Shown here piece after piece: positions 18,808 to 25,990 of a stretch of DNA of 64,000 nt (its first letter is position 1; each line of letters opens with the position of its first letter). The notes beneath the pieces are model-generated. The model did no database searches. It saw nothing but the letters and a program-made list of their open reading frames with translations, and had not been told where the DNA came from. A program made the position numbers and the translations under genes. Origin of the DNA: Erwinia sp. Its GTDB lineage: Bacteria > Pseudomonadota > Gammaproteobacteria > Enterobacterales > Enterobacteriaceae. The stretch covers positions 1,655,310 to 1,719,309 of the forward strand of contig OZ024666.1 of NCBI GenBank assembly GCA_964016415.1, given 5' to 3'.

Positions 18808-20307
18808 ATGGCTATTTTTCATCTTGATTTTAAAATTGTGAAACGAAGTGAGGGCAGATCTTCCGTCGCGAAAGCTGCCTATCATGCTCGTTGCAGAATC
18901 ACAGATGAAAGAACAGGTGATACCTATGATTATAGTCGCCGTACTGATTTATGCGGACATTTCATATTAGCACCTGTTAACGCTCCCTCCCATATCTTAA
19001 AAGACTCTACAGCATTATGGAATGAAGTAGAAAAAGTCGAGCGCCAGAACAACGGTCAGACAGCCCGTTATTTCGATGTTGCCATTCCTGCCGAGTTAAA
19101 TAATGATGACAAGAAAAGACTTGTTCTCGAATATTGTCAGAAAAATTTCGTTGAGAAAGGCATGATTGCCGATATCGCTTTTCATGATCTTGATAGTGAT
19201 AACCCACACGCTCACGTTATGTTGACATTAAAAACCATAGGCCCGGAAGGTTTTGGTAAAAAAGAAAGAAGCTGGAACGACAGAAAAATGTCTGTTCTTT
19301 GGCGTGAGTCATGGGCATCTATGGCTAACAACTACCTTGCTGCCGCTGGTTCATCAGAACGTATTGACCATCGCTCTCTCCAATCCCAGCATGAGGAAGC
19401 ATCAGAGAAAGCAGCGGTCGCTCTGGATAATGAAGAAAAAGCGCTATGGATTGCTAAAGCCGCTGAAACAAACCGCCCTGCAATGAAACGTATTCACAGT
19501 GCCAAATGGCGTAGTAAAGCCGCTCAGGAACAAAGAGCCGCAGAACAGGCTGTTCGTGATGCTGCTAAGCAAGAAGTCGTTGAAGTCTACAAAACATTCA
19601 GCGAAATTGATCTTGAAATCGTCGTTGATGTCAGAAGCTTCACCGTGGCTGTTCTTGCTGAACCAGAAGAGATTGTATTACCAGAAACGCGTTCCGGTTC
19701 TTCTACCAAAGAAACACCACGACCTGTATTGGTAGCCCCGGCACCTAATACTCGTATGCGTGGCGTTAAATCCTATCGTGATAAAGACAAAGTAAGTAAA
19801 GTTGTCATCAATAATAAGTCAGCACAAATCGTTTCTGATACTGACAAAAAAACCATTTTGAAAACATCTCCATCTAAAACATCAAACAGGGCATCCAGAA
19901 GCGCCCCCGACAGTGTTAAGAAGAAACAGGCTACTCCACGTCAGGATAATATTTTTAATCGTTTCACTGCCCTTTTAGTTGATTTTATCAGGGATAAATT
20001 CATATGGGCTAAAACGAACAAAAATAAAGTGGATATTACAAGTGAAGAACATGATAAACGTATTGCTGAAAACTACATCTTTGACGAAGTATTGGGCCGT
20101 CGTGTTCCTCGCGATGAATATGAGAAACAAGCCAAGTTTAACCAAGATGACTACAAGCCAACACAGGATGAGATCAGCCGTTTCCCAAGCCGTCCTAAAA
20201 ATAAAATACCGGAACACGATCATAGTCTGGATCTCACTCCATCTATACTATCCAGAAGAAATAATAAATTAAAATTAAAACCGCCGGGCCACAGAGAACG
20301 AGAATAA
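18808..20307 (+). CDS. mobA: MobQ-family relaxase (MobA/MobL)
   Basis: A DNA nickase-transesterase that starts conjugative mobilization at oriT. Its 499 residues start MAIFHLDFKIVKRSEGRSSV, with the typical SVAKAAYHARCRI motif. The HUH metal motif is in DSDNPHAHVMLTLKT at about residue 130, followed by WRESWASMANNYL. The putative tyrosine nucleophile is not assigned; Y24 of AAYHA is a candidate by family position. After residue 200 the protein is charged and low in complexity, with no helicase or primase domain seen. No coupling protein or mating-pair genes occur in the element, so transfer would need a helper plasmid. The frame is intact. Confidence 0.88.
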   Translation: MAIFHLDFKIVKRSEGRSSVAKAAYHARCRITDERTGDTYDYSRRTDLCGHFILAPVNAPSHILKDSTALWNEVEKVERQNNGQTARYFDVAIPAELNNDDKKRLVLEYCQKNFVEKGMIADIAFHDLDSDNPHAHVMLTLKTIGPEGFGKKERSWNDRKMSVLWRESWASMANNYLAAAGSSERIDHRSLQSQHEEASEKAAVALDNEEKALWIAKAAETNRPAMKRIHSAKWRSKAAQEQRAAEQAVRDAAKQEVVEVYKTFSEIDLEIVVDVRSFTVAVLAEPEEIVLPETRSGSSTKETPRPVLVAPAPNTRMRGVKSYRDKDKVSKVVINNKSAQIVSDTDKKTILKTSPSKTSNRASRSAPDSVKKKQATPRQDNIFNRFTALLVDFIRDKFIWAKTNKNKVDITSEEHDKRIAENYIFDEVLGRRVPRDEYEKQAKFNQDDYKPTQDEISRFPSRPKNKIPEHDHSLDLTPSILSRRNNKLKLKPPGHRERE

Positions 20308-20379
20308 AAGCCCCTTTTTATTCTCAGCCAATAATGTATATTATCAATATAAATAATCTTACCCAACTAAGGACGAACG

Positions 20380-20871
20380 TTGTTAACGATTGCCGAAATC
20401 CAAGATGAAGCAACAAAGTTGCGAAAATTGATCGAGACCTGCGACAAAAAGAACACCAGCCTTGTTATAGACTGTTTTCCTGTTATGAGTTGTAAACTTT
20501 CTTCGATGCTCCTCTATTATCATTTGCTGACATTATGGCCTGAGCTTTCGATAAAGGGTGTAAGCGCTGCTACAGGTAAAAATAGTCAGATTACTCATTA
20601 CTGGCTTGAGATAGATGACATTGTGATTGATATTACTGGCGACCAATATAATATCATCGCTGATAAAGATCTTAGCAAAAATATTATAAACCACAGACCC
20701 TGCCCATCAGTTCATGTCGCCTATAAGAAACACAGTTATTTATATAAAATATTCAGGGTCAAAGAGGAAGAAATTCTAATCTCAGGATTTCCAACTATTG
20801 GAGACGATTTCATTGAAGAAATGGAACAAGGACACGCTCAGCTAATAAACAATAAGGTCATCGGAAAATAA
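20380..20871 (+). CDS. Hypothetical protein with possible Cys-His-Asp triad
   Basis: A 163-residue protein starting at TTG 20380, chosen because AAGGA lies seven bases upstream. The sequence shows a cysteine followed by a helix (CFPVMSCKLSSMLLYYHL), then ITHYWLEIDDIVIDITGDQY, where a histidine and an aspartate sit on adjacent predicted strands. This Cys...His...Asp order is that of papain-fold or transglutaminase-like cysteine hydrolases. It lies 72 bases after the relaxase on the same strand. I do not recognise a named family. An enzyme role (peptidase, amidase or effector) is inference from the motif. Confidence 0.55.
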   Translation: MLTIAEIQDEATKLRKLIETCDKKNTSLVIDCFPVMSCKLSSMLLYYHLLTLWPELSIKGVSAATGKNSQITHYWLEIDDIVIDITGDQYNIIADKDLSKNIINHRPCPSVHVAYKKHSYLYKIFRVKEEEILISGFPTIGDDFIEEMEQGHAQLINNKVIGK

Positions 20872-20937
20872 TTTTTATTTACACGAATAAACCACTACCA
20901 GACTATATCTTGATAGTGGTTCTTTATTTATAGCAAT

Positions 20938-21213
20938 CTACATCCTTCGCCTGAACACAACATTATCAGAGAATATCGCCTTACCAGCTATAAATCCAAC
21001 AGCTGCAATTATTGGCAGGCTGATAGTAGCTCCCGCCATTCCTGTAGACATTCCGATCAGTATAGACAGGCCGAAAGTCAATAATATAACCACGAAGGCA
21101 TACCAACCGGGGTAGACTCCATATAGAACAGTTGCCATGCAGCCAGTGCAGACGTGAACTCCGCGTTGGCTTTCTTTCAGGCAAAACGGACACTGGATAG
21201 TTTTGTTTTCCAT
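20938..21213 (-). CDS. Zinc-ribbon membrane protein, hypothetical
   Basis: A 91-residue protein with an N-terminal zinc-ribbon pattern (CPFC at about residue 8 and CTGC at about residue 22), followed by two hydrophobic segments (WYAFVVILLTFGLSILIGM and ATISLPIIAAVGFIAGKAIF). The ribbon would face the cytoplasm or periplasm beside a membrane hairpin. It is nine bases downstream of a lipoprotein gene on the same strand, so the two are probably cotranscribed and may act together at the envelope. Function is unknown. Confidence 0.6.
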   Translation of the reverse strand: MENKTIQCPFCLKESQRGVHVCTGCMATVLYGVYPGWYAFVVILLTFGLSILIGMSTGMAGATISLPIIAAVGFIAGKAIFSDNVVFRRRM

Positions 21214-21222
21214 GATAGCCCC

Positions 21223-21759
21223 TTAGTTCGCTTTCCAGCCATTACTGGTTTTAACAAGATTCATGGCACCATCAGAAGGTCCGTTCATCCCTTTCATACC
21301 AGAGAACGCGCTTTTGTCCACCCATGATGGAACATCAGTTAATTTCCATGTATAGGTGACGCGAACAACTTTCTGATTACCATTACCCGGCTCAGTCCAT
21401 TCCTTCACTTCAACAACAACACGGCGACCAATACAAACACCTTCTTTGGCATCCCAGATTTTGGCTTGTTTACCTTCATCTGTTATCCCAAGCGTATTGT
21501 TATCCCACCCCTTCACAAAGGCCATTAAGCCCTGTTCTACGAGGCCGTCGAGGATCACAGACCCCGTTCCAGTGCCTGTCTCATCAAATTGTGGTTTGGC
21601 GAGGTGGATCGGAAAACTGACGTTGTTGTTATTCAGTGAGTAGCAGGATTTTGTTTGACCGATCTTCGCGTTGATCGCCTTCTCAAAGTCACCTTTTTCA
21701 CCGCATCCCGCCAGAACCAGCGCAGCGCCTGCCATAAGAAGGATCTTCTTCATTTTCAT
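21223..21759 (-). CDS. Putative lipoprotein, hypothetical
   Basis: A 178-residue protein with a clear lipoprotein signal peptide: KMKKILLMAGAALVLAGCGE, lipobox LAGC, and Gly-Glu after the cysteine, which suggests outer-membrane sorting. The mature part is soluble and beta-rich (SVILDGLVEQGLMAFVKGWD, RRVVVEVKEW, VVRVTYTWKLTDVPSWV). A start two codons in is possible (MKKILL). It lies upstream of the zinc-ribbon membrane gene. Role unknown; envelope location is inferred. Confidence 0.65.
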   Translation of the reverse strand: MKMKKILLMAGAALVLAGCGEKGDFEKAINAKIGQTKSCYSLNNNNVSFPIHLAKPQFDETGTGTGSVILDGLVEQGLMAFVKGWDNNTLGITDEGKQAKIWDAKEGVCIGRRVVVEVKEWTEPGNGNQKVVRVTYTWKLTDVPSWVDKSAFSGMKGMNGPSDGAMNLVKTSNGWKAN

Positions 21760-21901
21760 ATCCCATCAGTGATAACAAATAAAAAGTTACTTGTACTGGT
21801 TCAAGTAATGACACTTATGAACAGTTCAGCCATCAGTCACTGATGGCATCAGACACTATTCAAATTTGCGGTATCGATAGACCAATACACCATCACCGAC
21901 A

Positions 21902-21954
21902 GATACTACGTTAAACGTAGTATCGAAAACAAGGAAAAACTACGATTCTCGTAG
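21902..21954. promoter_or_regulatory. Twin operators of the XRE regulator
   Basis: Two copies of CTACG-N5-CGTAG, at 21906-21920 and 21940-21954, with centres 34 bases apart. The first lies in a longer perfect palindrome (21902-21924). They sit immediately before the XRE-type gene, so autoregulation is likely. Confidence 0.75.
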
Positions 21955-21975
21955 CTCTTAATGATGAGAGTGCTT

Positions 21976-22302
21976 ATGATCCAGCGAGAATCCCATAGAG
22001 ACATCTTTTGTAAGCGTTTAAAAGAAGCGCGGCTTGCAGCTGGTTTATCTCAAAAAAAGCTGGGTATCGCTGCCGGGATCGATGAATTTGTAGCAAGTAC
22101 TCGCATCAACCGATACGAAAAAGGTGTACATGAAGCGGATATCCATACTGCACAGAAGCTGGCAGAAACGCTAAATGTACCATTGGCATATTTCTATGTC
22201 GAAAACGATCAACTTGCCTCAGTCGTGATTAACTTTGATAGATTAGCTGATGAAGATAAAGAAGAAATTAAAATAATAATAAACAAATATACATCACTTT
22301 AA
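21976..22302 (+). CDS. XRE-family transcriptional regulator
   Basis: A 108-residue DNA-binding protein with an N-terminal Cro/CI-type helix-turn-helix (FCKRLKEARLAAGLSQKKLG ... INRYEKGVHEADIHTAQKLA) and a short C-terminal tail. The ATG at 21976 is preferred over 21961 because GAGAG lies six bases upstream and the upstream codons overlap the operator region. Two palindromic operators just upstream suggest it represses itself and perhaps the divergent lipoprotein unit at 21759. Confidence 0.85.
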   Translation: MIQRESHRDIFCKRLKEARLAAGLSQKKLGIAAGIDEFVASTRINRYEKGVHEADIHTAQKLAETLNVPLAYFYVENDQLASVVINFDRLADEDKEEIKIIINKYTSL

Positions 22303-22537
22303 ACGCATTTCTATATTTATCTGTGGTCGCACAGAATGTCTGGTTACTTTTGATATGAACTTCCGAGAAATTCAAGAATGAAGCAGTACAAAAGATTTAC
22401 TATGCGGCTTTGGGTCAGTTTATTCGTACATTGACGATCCATTTTTTATCCTTGTTATCTAAATGGTTTAGTTAGTGTAATACTAACCGATTTATTATTT
22501 ATATTTAAAGGGGGAGTTTATAAACGGAACATTAAGT

Positions 22538-22807
22538 TCAGGACATTAATGAATTTACTGTCACTTTACTTATCCCGCAGAGTTCAGAAAACAACCTTCT
22601 GTAGGTGTTTATCATTTGTTCTCTGTCCAAATCACCGTCAGCTTCTGACAGGACGTAAAAACCGTAATCTTTAATGCAAATGCTTTCACCACTTTCCAGC
22701 ATGAGCTTTATTCCGTCTTCACTTCCTTCCATATCTATTGCGACACATGTAATAAAGGGTATTTTTTCGTTTGGTTTAAAGATACTTATTTTTTTTATGT
22801 TTTCCAT
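22538..22807 (-). CDS. Hypothetical protein (89 aa)
   Basis: A small acidic protein preceded by AGAGGTAAGAA, a good ribosome site. The sequence (KISIFKPNEKIPFITCVAID, GIKLMLESGESICIKDYGFYVLSEADGDLD) suggests a small alpha-beta fold. I do not recognise it and see no catalytic motif. It lies alone between the XRE regulator and the hairpin-rich stretch before the replication origin. Confidence 0.5.
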   Translation of the reverse strand: MENIKKISIFKPNEKIPFITCVAIDMEGSEDGIKLMLESGESICIKDYGFYVLSEADGDLDREQMINTYRRLFSELCGISKVTVNSLMS

Positions 22808-23128
22808 TTCTTACCTCTATTTATTATGTTTGTTATATATTTAAATACCATTTCCCATTAAAAAATCAAATTTAACTCATCATTCAGCACAGGTTTACTT
22901 TTTGTTTGTCATCCTTTTTGAAAAGATATTTATCTTATGAGCTAACGCTCATGTGCTGCCGCACGGCTACGCCCTGACGCTGATATCCAATGGGATTTAA
23001 TGGCTAACACATTTTCCATTATTTAATTGCGATATGGAAAGGATCCTTTTACCGAAGATCAGATCCCTTTTCGATATATAGCATTTATTCTAAAGTTTGC
23101 AGAAAAACAATATCCACAGCAGCACTTC
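22808..23128. other. Hairpin-containing intergenic region before the origin
   Basis: AT-rich, with a perfect hairpin ATGAGC-TAAC-GCTCAT at 22937-22952 and a short GTGC-TGCC-GCAC beside it. No convincing gene is seen. A TTG-started frame (23027-23281) runs across the palindrome repeats and lacks a ribosome site. Confidence 0.45.
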
Positions 23129-23215
23129 GTGATTGTCCCAAACAATCACATTGCTGAAACAGGGTTCATCCCTGTTAATGATGGATTAATCCATGAAAAA
23201 TTGCGGCGTAGCCGC
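23129..23215. repeat. Triple-palindrome module, copy 2
   Basis: GTGATTGT/ACAATCAC (23129-23149), AACAGGG/CCCTGTT (23158-23176), ATGGATTAATCCAT (23181-23194) and an extra GCGGC-GTA-GCCGC (23203-23215). The first three correspond to copy 1 at 18101-18161. Relative to copy 1, the third stem carries a matched change at both ends (outer G-C becomes T-A). Confidence 0.75.
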
Positions 23216-23269
23216 TATGAAATAAAAGGAAAAACAATTGCATATTTACTAAAAGATCAGCAGCGCTTC

Positions 23270-23290
23270 GTGATTGTATAAAACAATCAC
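23270..23290. repeat. Palindrome module, partial copy 3
   Basis: GTGATTGT-N5-ACAATCAC, preceded by GCGCTTCGT and followed by TTGCTGT. It is the first palindrome of the module only. Confidence 0.7.
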
Positions 23291-23431
23291 TTGCTGTCTA
23301 TAACATCAAGTAAAAACAAAGTAGAAAACAGACGGTGCCATTTAACCGGCACACTCCCCGTTAAGGTTATTAAACATATTATAGTATTAAGGAAACATAA
23401 CCCATTATATTTAAAAGATATTTCATGAAAA

Positions 23432-23515
23432 AAGTTTCCTGTACGGAAATTTAAGTTTCTTCTGTGGAAACCGAAGTTTCCTGTACGGAAACCAAAGTTT
23501 CTCCTGTGGAAACTT
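23432..23515. repeat. Four 21-bp iterons, candidate oriV
   Basis: Four tandem copies of AAGTTTC(C/T)...GT(A/G)CGGAAA-type sequence start at 23432, 23453, 23474 and 23495, an exact 21-bp period (two helical turns). Copies 1 and 3 share CCTGTACGGAAA, and copies 2 and 4 share CTGTGGAAAC. A C run and AT-rich stretch follow, then the initiator gene, so this is the likely replication origin. Confidence 0.8.
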
Positions 23516-23593
23516 TTTGATAGTTAAAATCCCCCAAAAAAGTGAACGCTATTTCGCAAAAGTGGATTATTTTTCCTTTTTTCACATTTATTT

Positions 23594-23621
23594 TTGACAA
23601 AAGCTCATGCTGCATTATATA
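23594..23621 (+). promoter_or_regulatory. Promoter of the replication initiator gene
   Basis: TTGACA at 23594-23599 with TATATA at 23616-23621 (spacer 16) or two bases later, upstream of the AAAAAGGAAAAACC ribosome site. It lies about 80 bases after the iterons, a usual arrangement for iteron-controlled rep genes. Confidence 0.65.
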
Positions 23622-23654
23622 TAAATAAAATAACAATAATAAAAAGGAAAAACC

Positions 23655-24356
23655 ATGAGCATCGATTACAATACAATAATGACCTCCAGCAGTGAAGAAG
23701 TGGAAGACTATATCAGCAGAAATCTTTTTACAGATAAACAAAAACTGGAGATTTACAGTTTTTTTAACAGAAACAGAAAAGATAAAATAACCGTAAATGT
23801 AAAAAAAGAGAGAAGTTCTGATATTCAACCGGGAATAGCCTATGTTCATGCTTTTCTTGATAATCTGGAAAAGCTCGGAAAAAATATGTCTGGTGCAGAA
23901 TACACAATAATGATCCGCTTATGTAAACTCATGCAGCATGGAAACCTCATTGCCAGTATATCTCAGTCGGCACTCGCAGAAGAGCTTAATATGAGCAAAT
24001 CTAACGTGTGTAAATGCTGGAATAAGCTAATAAATAAAGGCATTCTGGTCAAAGAAGGGAAGCATACAATGATAAACGCAAATCTCTTTCTGAAAGGCCA
24101 GTACAGAACATTAAACGCCACAAGGAAAGAATATGTTAAGAAGTCGCTGAGAACGACCAGTGAAGGTATAGAAAACGTATTCATCACCGTTTATAAAGAT
24201 ACGGTACTTACAAACAGCGCAGAAAAAACAATCGATAAAGAAGATGATAAACCTTTACTTTCTACTCCCGAAGAAGATATTTACTGGGACTCTGTTTCAG
24301 AAGATAGCATTTTTGATGATTATCCTGAAGAAGCTGATGAAAAAGATAGAATATAG
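23655..24356 (+). CDS. rep: RepL-like plasmid replication initiator
   Basis: A 233-residue protein with AAGGAAAAACC before ATG 23655. The central part (SGAEYTIMIRLCKLMQHGNL, SQSALAEELNMSKSNVCKCW, NKLINKGILVKEGKHTMIN, ANLFLKGQ) is a winged-helix domain resembling RepL-type initiators, including the INxNLFxKG signature. The N-terminus is unlike them, and the C-terminus is an acidic low-complexity tail (DEEDIYWDS-like, EEADEKD). Four iterons lie just upstream, as expected for its binding sites. It is probably the initiator of the ancestral plasmid. Whether it fires inside the chromosome is unknown, as an active origin there could be harmful. Confidence 0.75.
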   Translation: MSIDYNTIMTSSSEEVEDYISRNLFTDKQKLEIYSFFNRNRKDKITVNVKKERSSDIQPGIAYVHAFLDNLEKLGKNMSGAEYTIMIRLCKLMQHGNLIASISQSALAEELNMSKSNVCKCWNKLINKGILVKEGKHTMINANLFLKGQYRTLNATRKEYVKKSLRTTSEGIENVFITVYKDTVLTNSAEKTIDKEDDKPLLSTPEEDIYWDSVSEDSIFDDYPEEADEKDRI

Positions 24357-24457
24357 TTTTCATCTGAATATTATTCTTTTTATTTTCCGGTCATATTTGA
24401 AACTTACACTATATATCGTAATATAAACATATCCACTATTTTATTTACGAGATATAC

Positions 24458-24925
24458 ATGAGAAAAGTAAAGTTAAATAACGATCATTTATTCTAGTATC
24501 TGAACACAATCAAATTATTAAAACAGCATCCAACAATGGCTGAATATAAAGCAGAATATCGCAGGCTACGCACAGATGGCTCACCTTTAATTGAAGCCAA
24601 GAAATTTAAATCAGCACATATTGAACTACTCAGACTGGACAGAAAGAAAACATCCCTGCTTAACCAGTTTCTTAAGGAACTCAACCCTGTCAGTCATACA
24701 TCGGCTCTTGCTTCCGGCAAACTGGAGAAGTTAGAAGAATCCATTCTCTACAGAAAAATGTTGTTAGAAAAAACACCTGATGAACTCTTCGCTCTTGTCA
24801 TTAAACAACGCACAGAGGCCGTACTGGAGTTTCAGCGTTCTGTTGAGCAGAGCCTTGAACAGCTTTCTTCTATCTCATTAGATTTTAACGCATCAGCTAC
24901 AAAGCGCCGAAAGTTCTCTGTCTAA
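24458..24925 (+). pseudogene. Hypothetical protein with in-frame amber at codon 13
   Basis: From ATG 24458 (MRKVKLNNDHLF) a TAG at 24494-24496 interrupts a frame that otherwise continues without break (YLNTIKLLKQHPTMAEYKAE) to TAA 24923-24925. The rest is a helical, probably coiled-coil protein of about 130-143 residues (RLDRKKTSLLNQFLKEL, KLEKLEESILYRKMLLE, FQRSVEQSLEQL). Translation may restart at ATG 24536. I do not recognise the family. It is the next gene after rep, so a copy-control or partition-type role is possible but unsupported. Confidence 0.6.
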
Positions 24926-24930
24926 AATAA

Positions 24931-24980
24931 AAAGATTACCAACCATATTGGCAGATTTACCAATATGGTCTTTTTATTTT
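24931..24980. terminator. Bidirectional terminator
   Basis: Stem CCATATTGG (24943-24951) / CCAATATGG (24960-24968), flanked by AAAAAG on the left and a CTTTTTATTTT tract on the right. It serves the rightward gene ending at 24925 and the leftward gene ending at 24979. Confidence 0.88.
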
Positions 24981-25215
24981 ATAACTCAAAGGGTGATACA
25001 CGATCACGCCCCATTTTATCAAGCAACTGTTGTAATCTCTTGGCCCTCAATTTCTGAGCCTTTTTATCACCAATCTCCTGATAATATTCTTCCCGACGCT
25101 CCGCAACGACTTGACGGAACTTCTTCAGAAGCTGTTCAAGTATTTTCATATCTGTTGTTGCGGCTTTAACTTGGATTTTCTTATACATATACATAACATG
25201 GAATTCATCAATCAT
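24979..25215 (-). CDS. Truncated H-NS-like protein (H-NST type)
   Basis: A 78-residue protein that aligns without gaps to the N-terminal dimerization domain of H-NS over its first 43 residues (MIDEFHVMYMYKKIQVKAAT..., ending VVAERREE in both). It continues as the oligomerization helix and ends GRDRVSPFEL, matching the end of the H-NS linker start (IDPNEL). The C-terminal DNA-binding domain is absent, and the stop is followed by a terminator, so this is not a recent truncation. Such proteins (H-NST) are encoded by genomic islands, form mixed oligomers with host H-NS and weaken silencing. Here it could protect the element's AT-rich genes from H-NS. The full-length alignment supports the start at 25215. 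Confidence 0.78.
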   Translation of the reverse strand: MIDEFHVMYMYKKIQVKAATTDMKILEQLLKKFRQVVAERREEYYQEIGDKKAQKLRAKRLQQLLDKMGRDRVSPFEL

Positions 25216-25284
25216 ATTGGTTATCTCCGATTTTTTACAGGATTATTTCCCTCTGCAAGAAGGAATATTCATCATATTTTAATA

Positions 25285-25635
25285 TCAGATTACTGTGAAC
25301 TTTAGCTTCCGATAAACAGGATCTTGATTTTCATCCTGAACTATATTTTTAAACGCGAGATCAATGATATGCTCAAGATGCCAATGTAAGATTTCTTCCT
25401 TTAAATCATTTTTATTGATACCAGATATATTATTTTTGATAGAGTATTTCATTATTTCACGAGTTATCAACACATCATAAATAACCTCTGAAAGTTTCCC
25501 CCAACTCAAAATATAGGTCGCTGTTTCAGGATCTTCTTCATGAATTGAATATATCTCATCGCAGAATCCTTGTAGTATATTAGCAATAATCTCATTTTTT
25601 GTTTTATCATGACTATTCAATACAATCTCTTTCAT
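25285..25635 (-). CDS. Hypothetical protein (116 aa)
   Basis: An acidic helical protein with AAGGATGAG before ATG 25635. It includes NEIIANILQGFCDEIYSIHE and LHWHLEHIIDLAFKNIVQD. No family is recognised. It belongs to a leftward series of small genes (25285-26932) separated by short hairpins, all downstream of alpA. Function unknown. Confidence 0.55.
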   Translation of the reverse strand: MKEIVLNSHDKTKNEIIANILQGFCDEIYSIHEEDPETATYILSWGKLSEVIYDVLITREIMKYSIKNNISGINKNDLKEEILHWHLEHIIDLAFKNIVQDENQDPVYRKLKFTVI

Positions 25636-25674
25636 TTTCTCATCCTTACTTTTCAGTTAAAACTCAGTAAAATA

Positions 25675-25788
25675 TTAGTTGTTATAACCGATATTGGTGA
25701 TGATACAGCTATACTCCAGCCCCAAATCATCTACTAGCTCGTTATTAATAAATCGATTTAACTCATCAAGTATATTCTTATCATCCAT
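25675..25788 (-). CDS. Hypothetical small protein (37 aa)
   Basis: Short ORF MDDKNILDELNRFINNELVD, ending NIGYNN. Its ATG lies three bases after the stop of the 48-residue gene upstream, so translation would be coupled. There is no strong ribosome site of its own. It could be the remnant of a longer protein. Low support. Confidence 0.35.
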   Translation of the reverse strand: MDDKNILDELNRFINNELVDDLGLEYSCIITNIGYNN

Positions 25789-25791
25789 GAT

Positions 25792-25938
25792 TTATTCTAC
25801 TGAATATCCAGTAATAGCAACAAATATTTCAAAACGCTCTTGAATAGTATTCATTACTTCTGGAGATCCATCACACAACACGCTTACAACCATAGATATT
25901 TTATTTGTCATAGAACTTTGTTCGTTGTTGTTTATCAT
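25792..25938 (-). CDS. Hypothetical small protein (48 aa)
   Basis: Start at ATG 25938 (MINNNEQSSMTNKISM), chosen because AGAGGAAAAATAAAA precedes it. The longer frame to 26019 overlaps the upstream gene. The product ends EIFVAITGYSVE. A GCCCC-TTCC-GGGGC hairpin lies 29 bases upstream (25967-25980). Not recognised. Confidence 0.45.
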   Translation of the reverse strand: MINNNEQSSMTNKISMVVSVLCDGSPEVMNTIQERFEIFVAITGYSVE

Positions 25939-25966
25939 TTTTATTTTCCTCTTATATCTTTTGTTA

Positions 25967-25980
25967 GCCCCTTCCGGGGC
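25967..25980. repeat. Intergenic hairpin GCCCC-TTCC-GGGGC
   Basis: Perfect 5-bp stem between two leftward genes. A similar CCCC-TTTC-GGGG hairpin occupies the next intergenic space at 26340-26351. Neither is followed by a strong T run, so RNA processing or stability is as likely as termination. Confidence 0.6.
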
Positions 25981-25990
25981 AAGATAGTTC

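Noticed and set aside
23027..23281. 84-codon TTG-started frame
   Set aside because: It has no ribosome site and runs straight through the palindrome modules, which explain the sequence better.
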